Assembly (NCBI GenBank): GCA_018806915.1
Contig: JAGKQI010000077.1
Span: 1-64,000 of the forward strand
Length of the DNA: 64,000 bases
Reading direction: 5' to 3'
DNA from: Phytophthora colocasiae
Lineage: Eukaryota; Oomycota; Peronosporomycetes; Peronosporales; Peronosporaceae
Below the pieces are notes generated by a model. It had not been told where the DNA came from and ran no database searches. It saw only the letters and a program-made list of their open reading frames with translations. How positions within the stretch are numbered: the stretch's first letter is position 1; each line of letters starts with the position of its first letter. The position numbers and the translations under genes are program-made. Shown in pieces: positions 21,757-31,295 of this stretch.

Positions 21757-24700
21757 CTAAGTCGAAACCTCACGACGGCACGACGGACAGCGTGGAGATT
21801 CCCCGTCCTGTTCGGCATTACGCACCAACACATCCAAACAAGCCTTGTGAAGCACGTGACTACACCCATCCAGCGTTACTGTCTCGCCTGATGCCAAGTC
21901 CTGCCCGCAAATGACGCAGTTCCGTTCATGATCAGGCTTCGCTAGAGCAAGACCAGCTCGAGTACTCAGCGAGGCCGATATGCTGTAGAAGGTCGACTTC
22001 AACTCGTTGCCCGTCAGGACGTGATGATATGTTCCACCCAACTTCTCTGCAACTCGCTCCAGTATGGCCAAGTTAATGCTCCCGAAGCCAACTGCAAAGG
22101 CTTGAAGGCCGTTCTTCTCGTAGCATCCTCGAATGTGAGTTGCCAACTCCTCACCCTGAAGAGGGTCAGAGGGATGTCCGTCACTGAAGAAGACTACAGC
22201 CGGCTTGTATGCGTCGAAATTCACTCTCGACAGCACCTCGTTTGCAGCACGAAGTCCTGCAGCGTAATTCGTTCCACCACCGCGGTACTTGACGTTGACA
22301 TTCGTCATCAACGTAATGTTCTGCGCCTCATACTCGATCACCGCGTAGTTGTCGAAAGTGACAACCGTGACCAAATCCATCGATGCTCCGTCCGCGATTC
22401 GGTTGTAAACGTACTCTCTCCATGCAGCCATGAGATTTTCCCAAGGCCATCCACTCATTGAACCTGAGCAGTCCAGCACGAAAATGTGGTGCATCTTGCC
22501 TCCATTCGCAACGTGGGAGCACTGGAACTTGTGCCCGCTGACGTACGTAAAGCCGTCGAAGCCGGATGTTGGTTTCGGCTCTGACTTGTGCCAAGCAGGG
22601 AGCATGCAGTACGAGGGTTTCTCATCGTGATCAGGGGCATCACACTTGTAGCCGCACTTACCAAACAGTTCCAGCTCCAGCTTCGAAGTGCATGGATCCT
22701 CCCAACCCAAAGTCTTCCAGAACTGCTCATGCAAGACTTCGTCCGTCTCCTTTGCTGGCTTTGGCTCCAAGGCACGGGTGCAATGTCGACGCTGATCGGT
22801 GGTGCTTCCCGTATACACACACTTGGTTTTACTGCCTTGCTCGCAGTCCAGGTAATGCACGTGCTCACGACCCATCTTGGAGCAGTACAAATTGCACATC
22901 TCGGCAATCCCCAACTCACCAGCCTTGTACTTGCGCTCCTCGATGTCAATGTCCTCAGCGTCCGACAAGAAGTAAGTGTTGCGCATGTTACCGTGTGACG
23001 TGGTGTGTGAGCCATGGTGCCCAAATTTCTTCTTACAAAAGTAGCTGCAACATGGGCAACGGACGTCGCAATAATGAATTGTCTGGTCTTCACCGCTTTG
23101 GTCACAAATGCAAGTGTGCGATCCCTGGTGCATTTTCTGACCTGGTGGAAGTTGCTTCGTACACTTCTTACGAGAGCCATTCATCTCCTGAAACGTGAAC
23201 TCAAAGTTGCCACGAGCTCCCGTAAACGTCTTCGACGACTTCTTGAGAAACACTTTGACTCGGCAGATCCCGTCTTCTTCGCACATGGCCTGGCACTCGT
23301 GTCCGTTTCCACACAAGTGAACTACCGGGGCTTCAGAAGCCGCATCAAACGTGTCTGACCCTTTCTCGTTGTCATTTTCCGCAGAGTACACCACTGAGAC
23401 GTCGACTTGGCCGTGAAAATGATCCAACGTACCGCAGACTTCATTGCACCCGTCCATGACGCACTTCTGCATGCAACGGACTTCGACACATTTGTGAGCG
23501 GTGTGAGGCTCCTCCACGTTCAAGACGCAGCGACCAGAGCAACTTTGCGCTGAACACTCTTCACCACAAGAGTGAATGGCGACGTCGCACTTGTGCAGAT
23601 CCAGGTGGCCTCGCTTCAACGAGCACTTCTTACCGCAGTTGGGCGAGTTGTTCATACAGCACTCTTGGCCACACGTGTGATTTCCATCACGACACTCGCA
23701 TTTCCCCTCGTGACCAGATTCTTTCGAGCAGTACGGAGTCTTCCCGAAGTTTTCACTACTTTCACAGTACTCACATCGTCCAGCACAGATATGGTTACCT
23801 CCACAGTTGTGGTTGATAATTCCGGAATGAGAAGCAGCATTCATGCAGCCAAGTCGACAGTTTTCACACTCGCTCTGGCAACGTGCAAGCAACATCTGGA
23901 ACCGTCCAAGGTATTGCAGCTCCACAGCCTTCCATTCGTCGGGAACTCGACCTCCAAGCATTTGCTTCACCCAAATGGAGATCCGAGCCTTACGACGACG
24001 CACGAAAAACGCCAAAAATGCGTCAAATTCCGTGACCATCTCTCTCGATACCTTCCCACCTCGGACACTAGAATTACTACGCAGGTACAGTCGAAAAAGT
24101 TGATTGATTGCCTCGTGAGCAGCTGCAGAACTGTTCTCGCTCGTGGAGTTGCAGTCGAATCCAAGGTCAATCTCCCAGTCTGGGAGCGCATCAAGGCTAG
24201 CAATTTCATTGAGAGATCTCCACTTGTCACCTAAAGCTGGATACTCTGCAATGACCGTCTCCAGATCAATGTCGATCACTTTCCCTGTACCAGCCACAAC
24301 AATGTCTTCTTTTAAGTACGTCGCAATGCCTTCTGTTCTCGCGACGTACTCTTGGGGGACAATGCAGCCCGTTCGAAGAAGACCCGGGAGCTTTGAGCTG
24401 ATTTCAGACAATTGGAACTGCTTTGCCCCTTCATCCAGTGATGTCCAGTCGAGAATCGAAATCTTTGCCAGCACCAAGCGGATGCAGTTCAGGAACGTCT
24501 TACCACTCCTGAATCCAACAGCTTTATCATGACACAAATCTTTCTCGATGAAATTCTGGGCATGCATCAACGACTGGTAGTAGTTGATTGTGCCCAACGG
24601 TGGCGAGCAGTTGATATCGAGTTTACCTGAGTACAAGTCAACCAAGAAATTACTGTCCTTATTCACACCCACCAGCTTCTGGAATTTGGTGAGGAATTCA

Positions 24701-27700
24701 TCAAGCACACCCTTCTGGTCGTTCGGGTTCACGTCCTTCACTGACATGTACAATTTTCCCCGAAAGAGACTCGAATCTCCCTTAATTAACGACACACCTT
24801 TCTGGAAACGCGCAAACAAGTCGTCAATCTCCTTGTCGAACCGCATTTCCATCCGAAAGATCGTGAATTGCGATATCGATGCATTAAGCACCGATAGGAA
24901 GACGTCTTCCTGTTCCGTTCGCTCAAAGGATCCCAGACCTTCAAAGTCCAAAACGATCAGAAGAATATCCTTGGACAGGATACGGATGGACATCCAAGCT
25001 CCATCGGTGCAACGTGCTCCAGCTATAGCAAAAGATGAGCCAGTCAAATGGTTCAGCAAATAACTCTTGCCTGTCGACTGCTTTCCCATCGAAGTGATCA
25101 CGACGCAGCGTCCTTGCCATGACTCAAGCAATGGTGATAGAAGACCGAATCGAATTGAACGAGCAATGTCAACAGCTTGCACGTTCTGGGACTGGGTATT
25201 CATCTGCTGCGCTTTACCGTTCGTCATGACCGTCAGCGAGTTCGATTCAGCCCGGCAAATTTGAACAGGGACGAATGTGACCAGCATCTGCAGAAAAACT
25301 CGAACTGGTTGCGCAGCAACCTCGTCATGGACGTCAAAGCTCAAATCTGTCGCCAAATCCATTCCCCCCAAAGGTTTATTCAGTTTGCGAAGATCACGCA
25401 TCATGGCCTGGAAAAAGTATCGGCAGCATTCTTCATTATCCATGGTGAGTGAAGAGGAACATGCCACACGCACTGTCAGCGCTGCTGGGCCGTCATTAAC
25501 GCCCTGAATTAATCCACGAACTGGGAACTTCTCGTACGTGTGGTAAAAAGCTCGAAGCCAATGATCGATTTCGCCATCGGATTCATCGGATTCACTCTTA
25601 TTCCCATTGACCGAGTGCTCTTTCGAGTGCTGTATGCGGAACGACTCGCTTCGTACAGTCACAGCTAGGCGCAAGACGCATAACTTCTTCCTCTTCGCAT
25701 CAACTGCGAATAATAAGTCGTCAAAGCACTGGACGGATAACCCATTCGAGCGGAGCTTCATATCTCCTACATTATTCACCGGAACTTTACGAAAATCCTC
25801 ACTGGCCACAGCAAATAGTTCGACTTCTTCCTGTTCTTCGGCTGAGTTTTCGGCTTCTCGGGGAGCTACAAAGCCCAACACGGTGGAATCAGCAGTCGTG
25901 AACAGTGAACTACCATTTGGCTGAGATCCTGACGACATCATCTGCACTGCTCGTGACGTTTGTTGATTTTTCAGATTCAACGATTGAATTAATCCATTCA
26001 CGTCAGTTGCATACAGAGTCCCCTCTGAAATGAGCACGTCTGCAACTGGAAGTTTCAGCGACGTTCGTAGCGACAGCTCCACGCGTTTGTAAAGCTCGAG
26101 CGAGTCAAATCGTTCGTTGAATCGGTAAATTCCTACCCGACCGCCTTCTTCGACAAACGCAAGGACTCTCTCGTGAACATTGAAGTCGCACAACGATGCA
26201 GGTCTACCGAAAGAACGTTGAAATACCATAGTCCCGTTTTGGCTGGAAAACCATGATCGATCAAGCGGGAATTCAACCCGCTCCACCAAGGTGCCCTCCG
26301 AAGACGTCGTCACCAACACTACACAGTGATTCTTAATGGTAAAGGCTTTTAGGAGATTTGCACCTGCTTCCAAGCGATACGCCCCCAACTCCACTGAGCG
26401 AAAGGTTTCATCGTCGTTCCGAGTCAGCTTGAAAACTTTCAACTGGTTTGTTGCTGGTTTCCAGTGCTCCTTCTCGCAATCGCAATAGATCTCCATCCCA
26501 TGCATTCCACGAATGCGTGGACGCACTGTAGTCGTGAGGCCATGTTCATGCTGTTCTTTCCAAACCCGAAGCAGACCACAGAAAGCTTTGGAGATGAGTT
26601 GGTTTTTGTCATCTTCGCATGATCTACGCAGTGAAGTCTCCGTGTCCTTACTGGATTTATCCAACATCACGTTTTCAGCGATGGTCAAGACATTCTCCAC
26701 GGCATTGAACCAAACTTGGCTTGCTTCGACTAATGGCCCAGCCAAGCACTCCCTGAACTTTTCCGAAAGGAGTTCGGAGCTGAGGTCTTTGGACATTACA
26801 AAGCCAGTGACAGCCTTCCACATCTGACTTATGATTCCTTCGTTGATTTTAGCAGCCTTTTCCTCGGACACCGTGAAATCACCCAAAAATGATGCCAGAG
26901 CTTCAGTTGCGTGTGCAGAATCAGCAAAATGCTGTTCGCGAAATGTTGCTGCCAAAGGTTTAATGTTGTTCTTTAGTCGGAGCGGCAGCGTCAATTTCGC
27001 TTTCGTGGCTGCATCAACTTCACTCCAAATGCTTCTGTTTGACTGAACAGCTTGCACGATCGTGTCAAGCTTCTTGAAAGCTGGATCCAACTTTGCCGTC
27101 TCGAACAGCATGTCTAGGTTGAACAAGGTCTCGATGTGGCTTAATAGCTCCGCGCGATAGCCCTCGATCTCCATTTTTACTTGGTCTTTTGATAGTTCGA
27201 TCGCAGCCTGGAGACTGTTACCAAGCATATCGTCTACCTTCTTTAGCTCTGCCTCAGGCCATCGACCAGTGCTCTTCAGCAAGATATCTCGAAAAGGGTG
27301 ACGATCTGTCGTGTTAAACACAACGTACAGATTGCGCTGCTTCGATTCCTCGCTCAGCCAAGTTGCAAACTCTTGCATATTGTCAAATTTGACATTGGAT
27401 TGCTTAGTCCATTTTGTTGCCGGTGCTGGTTCCAGCACAGAAAATGCTGGGTAGCTTCCCTTCAAAAGTTCAAGATTTTGAGTCGATGAAATTCTTGGAA
27501 GCCGAAGGTTGCCCATTGCTTTATACTCGACTGCATCCTTCTGCTCTTCTTGCCGCTCGACGTGAAAGGCGACTGAAAATGACCTCCAAGCATCCAAATT
27601 GTTCGAATTCATTGACTGCACAGTTCGTTCAAGAAGATCAACGTCCTCAGCAGACAAGCAGCACACCATGTTGGGGCTCAGGCACGTTAGAAATCGGAGA

Positions 27701-28197
27701 ACATACGTCGCAGTATCACGCAGTCGAGCCTTCCGGAACAAATGATCTTGGATCCAACCAAACAGCACCAAGACATTATCGTTACCCAGCTGAGCCACGC
27801 AGTAAATTCCCTGGTCGTCAGTCTTCAAGTTCGTTTCCATCTCGTCCGACCAGCAGTGCCGCTTATTCAGCTCATCTTTCACAGCACCTTGCATCCCGAA
27901 CAGAGACACCACTTTAATACCTTCACTCTCGCTCTCCTCGTTCGCCCGGAATATTTCTTTACGGAGAAACAACACGAAGTCATCGTCAAATTCACTTGCC
28001 TCCAGCATTTCCATCTCAAAGTCTTTGGGGTTGATAGACGACAGCATTCCCAGTCGACAGCTCAGTCGCATCACCTCCAGCTCCTCCAGCACAGGCTTGA
28101 GAACTTCAACATCATTTTGTATCTCAGGTACTAGGCTCAACAACCGAAAGCAGTCGGAGCTGATGAGCTTCTTGTTGGCCACGAGACCAACGCGCAT
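21757..28197 (-). CDS. Large GTPase / Cys-rich / VWA / RING-finger protein (2,146 aa)
   Basis: This is a single intronless frame from ATG 28197. Residues about 280-660 form a helical region shared with two nearby genes (GRWPEAELKK near 324). A dynamin/GBP-like G domain follows, with Walker A GKQSTGKS near 1040 and LDFEGLGS near 1080. Residues about 1435-1860 are very Cys/His-rich with repeated C-x-x-x-C and GNH-C patterns resembling NFX1-type zinc modules. Residues about 1897-2075 are a von Willebrand A domain with an intact MIDAS start (LDCSGSMS). The last 50 residues are a RING-H2-like finger (CVICGQDL ... CPSCRR). The combination suggests a GTP-driven, probably ubiquitin-linked scaffold. 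That role is inference. The size resembles very large inducible GTPases, but the C-terminal half does not. Confidence 0.85.
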   Translation of the reverse strand: MRVGLVANKKLISSDCFRLLSLVPEIQNDVEVLKPVLEELEVMRLSCRLGMLSSINPKDFEMEMLEASEFDDDFVLFLRKEIFRANEESESEGIKVVSLFGMQGAVKDELNKRHCWSDEMETNLKTDDQGIYCVAQLGNDNVLVLFGWIQDHLFRKARLRDTATYVLRFLTCLSPNMVCCLSAEDVDLLERTVQSMNSNNLDAWRSFSVAFHVERQEEQKDAVEYKAMGNLRLPRISSTQNLELLKGSYPAFSVLEPAPATKWTKQSNVKFDNMQEFATWLSEESKQRNLYVVFNTTDRHPFRDILLKSTGRWPEAELKKVDDMLGNSLQAAIELSKDQVKMEIEGYRAELLSHIETLFNLDMLFETAKLDPAFKKLDTIVQAVQSNRSIWSEVDAATKAKLTLPLRLKNNIKPLAATFREQHFADSAHATEALASFLGDFTVSEEKAAKINEGIISQMWKAVTGFVMSKDLSSELLSEKFRECLAGPLVEASQVWFNAVENVLTIAENVMLDKSSKDTETSLRRSCEDDKNQLISKAFCGLLRVWKEQHEHGLTTTVRPRIRGMHGMEIYCDCEKEHWKPATNQLKVFKLTRNDDETFRSVELGAYRLEAGANLLKAFTIKNHCVVLVTTSSEGTLVERVEFPLDRSWFSSQNGTMVFQRSFGRPASLCDFNVHERVLAFVEEGGRVGIYRFNERFDSLELYKRVELSLRTSLKLPVADVLISEGTLYATDVNGLIQSLNLKNQQTSRAVQMMSSGSQPNGSSLFTTADSTVLGFVAPREAENSAEEQEEVELFAVASEDFRKVPVNNVGDMKLRSNGLSVQCFDDLLFAVDAKRKKLCVLRLAVTVRSESFRIQHSKEHSVNGNKSESDESDGEIDHWLRAFYHTYEKFPVRGLIQGVNDGPAALTVRVACSSSLTMDNEECCRYFFQAMMRDLRKLNKPLGGMDLATDLSFDVHDEVAAQPVRVFLQMLVTFVPVQICRAESNSLTVMTNGKAQQMNTQSQNVQAVDIARSIRFGLLSPLLESWQGRCVVITSMGKQSTGKSYLLNHLTGSSFAIAGARCTDGAWMSIRILSKDILLIVLDFEGLGSFERTEQEDVFLSVLNASISQFTIFRMEMRFDKEIDDLFARFQKGVSLIKGDSSLFRGKLYMSVKDVNPNDQKGVLDEFLTKFQKLVGVNKDSNFLVDLYSGKLDINCSPPLGTINYYQSLMHAQNFIEKDLCHDKAVGFRSGKTFLNCIRLVLAKISILDWTSLDEGAKQFQLSEISSKLPGLLRTGCIVPQEYVARTEGIATYLKEDIVVAGTGKVIDIDLETVIAEYPALGDKWRSLNEIASLDALPDWEIDLGFDCNSTSENSSAAAHEAINQLFRLYLRSNSSVRGGKVSREMVTEFDAFLAFFVRRRKARISIWVKQMLGGRVPDEWKAVELQYLGRFQMLLARCQSECENCRLGCMNAASHSGIINHNCGGNHICAGRCEYCESSENFGKTPYCSKESGHEGKCECRDGNHTCGQECCMNNSPNCGKKCSLKRGHLDLHKCDVAIHSCGEECSAQSCSGRCVLNVEEPHTAHKCVEVRCMQKCVMDGCNEVCGTLDHFHGQVDVSVVYSAENDNEKGSDTFDAASEAPVVHLCGNGHECQAMCEEDGICRVKVFLKKSSKTFTGARGNFEFTFQEMNGSRKKCTKQLPPGQKMHQGSHTCICDQSGEDQTIHYCDVRCPCCSYFCKKKFGHHGSHTTSHGNMRNTYFLSDAEDIDIEERKYKAGELGIAEMCNLYCSKMGREHVHYLDCEQGSKTKCVYTGSTTDQRRHCTRALEPKPAKETDEVLHEQFWKTLGWEDPCTSKLELELFGKCGYKCDAPDHDEKPSYCMLPAWHKSEPKPTSGFDGFTYVSGHKFQCSHVANGGKMHHIFVLDCSGSMSGWPWENLMAAWREYVYNRIADGASMDLVTVVTFDNYAVIEYEAQNITLMTNVNVKYRGGGTNYAAGLRAANEVLSRVNFDAYKPAVVFFSDGHPSDPLQGEELATHIRGCYEKNGLQAFAVGFGSINLAILERVAEKLGGTYHHVLTGNELKSTFYSISASLSTRAGLALAKPDHERNCVICGQDLASGETVTLDGCSHVLHKACLDVLVRNAEQDGESPRCPSCRREVST

Positions 28198-28434
28198 GGT
28201 CCGAATTCTTTTTCTTCTTGGTCACTTGTTGCCTCCAGAGAATTTTGAAGAATGATCGGTAACCTACGAAAGAGTGATGACTGCGGAACTTTTAAGTATT
28301 TTATTGGGACCCGCCACTAGCACGCATGTTGTGAATTTCCAACAGTAGCTGGAATTTGACAGTTGATGACTATGAACAGTTGGAAAAGTTGAGAGGATAT
28401 GAATTAGTGGAGCAGAACTTTCGCTACGTTCTTC

Positions 28435-29607
28435 CTAACGGTTGAGCTGCATGAAAAGGGCCTTACCTTCGCGTACAATATTGATATTCAGACACGTTTG
28501 GTTGACACTTGATCCTTTTCGCATCGCGTACAGTTGGTTCGTCCGTAAAGCGTGACTCAACCGCTCGAAAGCTTCTTGTACAATTTTCTCCATCGCCAAC
28601 TTCAGCTCTTCCTCCAAAGGAACTCGCTCACATGATGCCCATTGATTAGTCAGAGATTCCTTCAGGACGCTGACCACTCGATCGACGCCAGCAATCCAAT
28701 CAGGGGCCATCAGAGTGAGAGGCTTGGAAAGTTGATCGCGAAATGGCTCTGGCAATTCACTCAAACCGGGGAGATCCGGGATGGGAAAGGTACCAACACT
28801 TGCCACAATGGACAACCCGACTGGAAGTGCCTTCTTGTTACGGGGGAACGCTGTATACTGCTCAGCGAACATCGTCAGCAATTGCATCGCTTCGTTGGCA
28901 GACACCGCATGACCGCACAATGCCAACATACTTACACCTCGAAACAGCGGCTCAAGTCTTAGCGGTAGCGTCAATACACGCCAAAAGCGCTCATTAGTTT
29001 TCATCAGCTGCTCAAAGACACCTTCAACGCTCATAAGCTCTTCCAACAGCGCTATCAAAACTTCTTGGACTTCCTCTCTCGGCATATACGCTTGGTGGGT
29101 CAAAGGTTGAAGCAGGTCGAGCCAGAATAAGGCATTTGCACCGGCATTCAGCTTCCCGCGAACATCTTGGATGTACAACTGCACTTGTTCTTGACAATCT
29201 TGAATCGCGTTTTGGATCAACTCATCGTAATGTGCTGAAGTCTGCGCCATCTTCGTGTCAGGCCAACGTTGGAATTTTCGGAGCACGGCTTCACGCACTT
29301 CTTCACTGTTTTCACAGCCCTCAAGATTCAGTTGCAGCGGTCGATACTTGGCGACGTTAAACACCCACTCGGCCAATAGCTCAGTGCTGTAAAACTGCGG
29401 TGGGAACGGTACCAGAGCTGAATGGGGATTCAACGAGTACTTCAAGCGCTTACTAACCGGTTTCCACATATACGTCATTTGTCGATACGTTTCCATGGAC
29501 AAAGTGGTGTGGTGAGATTCGCTCTTATTTTCTTCGTGAGATTTAGTGCGATTTCGCTGAGACTGCTTCCGTTTTGAGGCTGCTGATCGTTTACGCCGTG
29601 CTGTCAT
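28435..29607 (-). CDS. Paralogue of the large GTPase N-terminal helical region
   Basis: The frame from ATG 29607 (MTARRKRS) gives 390 codons, with a basic N-terminus (KRKQSQRNR). The body lines up with residues about 280-600 of the 2,146-residue GTPase next door. A shared landmark is RWPDTKMAQ against RWPEAELKK, followed by a long helical stretch and LTLPLRLE against LTLPLRLK. There is no G domain, VWA or RING. An upstream in-frame extension to 29733 exists but looks non-coding. Its start overlaps the bZIP frame end (29591) by 17 bp, which is odd for two eukaryotic genes and suggests one of the two ends is spliced. Function unknown. Confidence 0.65.
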   Translation of the reverse strand: MTARRKRSAASKRKQSQRNRTKSHEENKSESHHTTLSMETYRQMTYMWKPVSKRLKYSLNPHSALVPFPPQFYSTELLAEWVFNVAKYRPLQLNLEGCENSEEVREAVLRKFQRWPDTKMAQTSAHYDELIQNAIQDCQEQVQLYIQDVRGKLNAGANALFWLDLLQPLTHQAYMPREEVQEVLIALLEELMSVEGVFEQLMKTNERFWRVLTLPLRLEPLFRGVSMLALCGHAVSANEAMQLLTMFAEQYTAFPRNKKALPVGLSIVASVGTFPIPDLPGLSELPEPFRDQLSKPLTLMAPDWIAGVDRVVSVLKESLTNQWASCERVPLEEELKLAMEKIVQEAFERLSHALRTNQLYAMRKGSSVNQTCLNINIVREGKALFMQLNR

Positions 29608-30898
29608 GAATCCGAGAAAAGTTGCCAACTGAACGATTGTTTTGACGAGTACCCAGCAGAGAATTTGGACCCCGTCCCGTACTGTTCTTTTTGTGCTGCT
29701 TTCTTCGGGTGTCAAACTCTTCGATAGCACCACCGTGTCTGATCCGTGAATTGCTCAACACAAAAGCTGCTTCCGAAAGTGAGCTCAATGCTTCGCTTAG
29801 TGGTAGAAGGTAGTCTAGCGACGCTTCTAACCGGGTAACAAGACCTGCAGCAGCATCCCACTGGAACCATATCGAGCACGGAAGCTTCAATCGTCTCCCT
29901 AGCAGTTTGTTTCCGAGCTCTCGACCTACTAGCTCAGGAAAGACAAACTTCAGCGTAACCTCTGTTACTGTCAAGCTCAAGGAAGCCGAAACCACGACGA
30001 CGTTCTTGACTATCTCCTCCATTTGCTCGAGCTGGAAGTAGATATCCTCAAAGCACGACGAATACTGGCGCCATACGTCCATGAGAGCCTCCAGGCCACA
30101 GCGATCGCCTAAGTCTACATCCTGCGCCATTGACGATCGGAGAAACACGAGTTGCTGCTGTGTCTGGGGGCATTGGATGATATTTCTTCGACTGGTCTTG
30201 GTGTTGGGAGCAAAATGATTCACAGACACTCCGTAGCGAAAGAGATGAAAGTACTCGACGACAACGTCAGAGACGCTGAGCTTGACACCACAGATGAGAC
30301 GGCTTCGCTGCAGCTCCAGCAACGGAATCTCGTCGCGTAGTTCCCGGATAGATTCCGCAAAGTGTTTCTCCTTTTGATGCTGCCTGTGTCTGTAGCGAGC
30401 TTGATTCACGCGGCATTGTTCCCGGCGACGATCACTCTTTCTAGGGTTCTCTGCCCCGTGGGGTTTGATTTGATGATCAGGTTGCAACGGGTGCTCACCA
30501 GAATCATTGAAAAGAGCTTGGAAGTTGTCAGGATCGACGAATTCCGGCTCTGGTGATCGTTGTTTAGACTCGATCTGACTGTACGGATTGCTCCGTTGAG
30601 TGGTTGAACGATCGAAATGGCGTGATCCTCCCATTGCGAACGCAGTTCGACCTGTTGACTTGTGAAAGTCTTCGATCTGACTATACGGATTGCTCCGTTG
30701 AGTAGTTGAACGAACCGATCTGTCGAAATGGCGTGAACCCCCCACTGCGAACGCAGTTCGACCTGTTGACTTGTGAAAGTCTTCGATCATCTGGTACTGA
30801 CGAGCTCGCTGAAACAGAGGCCCAACCATTGTAGACGTTTGGAGTGCTGTCGAGAAGTTGGTGAGGAATCCTTCGTAGCCTGTGGGAATGGAGTTCAT
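29591..30898 (-). CDS. bZIP transcription factor with Cys-type basic region, 1
   Basis: ATG 30898 opens a 435-codon frame. The basic region at about residues 158-178 reads RRREQCRVNQARYRHRQ. Aligning it to the canonical N-x7-R core puts Cys where most bZIPs have Asn, and a short leucine-type heptad helix follows (IRELRDEIPLLELQ). Such Cys-variant bZIPs are known in Phytophthora. The C-terminal 250 residues are shared with the tandem paralogue (31296-32258), including QQQLVFLRSS and VVVSASLSLTVTE. The N-terminus carries a duplicated ~35-residue segment. The last ~40 residues have no counterpart in the paralogue and overlap the next gene, so the true end may be earlier or spliced. Confidence 0.8.
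   Translation of the reverse strand: MNSIPTGYEGFLTNFSTALQTSTMVGPLFQRARQYQMIEDFHKSTGRTAFAVGGSRHFDRSVRSTTQRSNPYSQIEDFHKSTGRTAFAMGGSRHFDRSTTQRSNPYSQIESKQRSPEPEFVDPDNFQALFNDSGEHPLQPDHQIKPHGAENPRKSDRRREQCRVNQARYRHRQHQKEKHFAESIRELRDEIPLLELQRSRLICGVKLSVSDVVVEYFHLFRYGVSVNHFAPNTKTSRRNIIQCPQTQQQLVFLRSSMAQDVDLGDRCGLEALMDVWRQYSSCFEDIYFQLEQMEEIVKNVVVVSASLSLTVTEVTLKFVFPELVGRELGNKLLGRRLKLPCSIWFQWDAAAGLVTRLEASLDYLLPLSEALSSLSEAAFVLSNSRIRHGGAIEEFDTRRKQHKKNSTGRGPNSLLGTRQNNRSVGNFSRIHDSTA
30566..30791. repeat. Tandem duplication of ~105-115 bp inside the bZIP gene
   Basis: Two adjacent units each encode IEDFHKSTGRTAFA-GGSRHFDRS...TTQRSNPYSQ. The right-hand unit has three extra residues (SVR). The duplication keeps frame and lies upstream of the basic region. 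Confidence 0.85.
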
Positions 30899-31295
30899 TT
30901 TGGAAAGCGAATTTGGAAGTGAGGGACTTCATATCACGTGCAAGGCTGACTAAGAATGACTACACTCTGTGGTCATCACATAACTGATGACCACGCTCGT
31001 CTCATTCTTTATAATCTGTTGGTCAATTAGTAACAAGGTTATCCCTAGAGAGGCCAAATTCAACCTGGTTGGCGTACAAGCCTTATCGTGAAAATACTGT
31101 GCCTATCTAGCAGCGATGGGTCTGCAAAAAATTAACTTACAGCTGGGCAAACAAACACCCGATGAGTGAGATGGTCATAATCATCGTGTTGTTGAGATTA
31201 GCCAACGATAACCTGTTGATGGCGCGACCGAAGGCTAATACGGTACTGTAAAGCCCACATAGAGGACCCCGTCAAGCTCCTGAAGATAAATGTAT

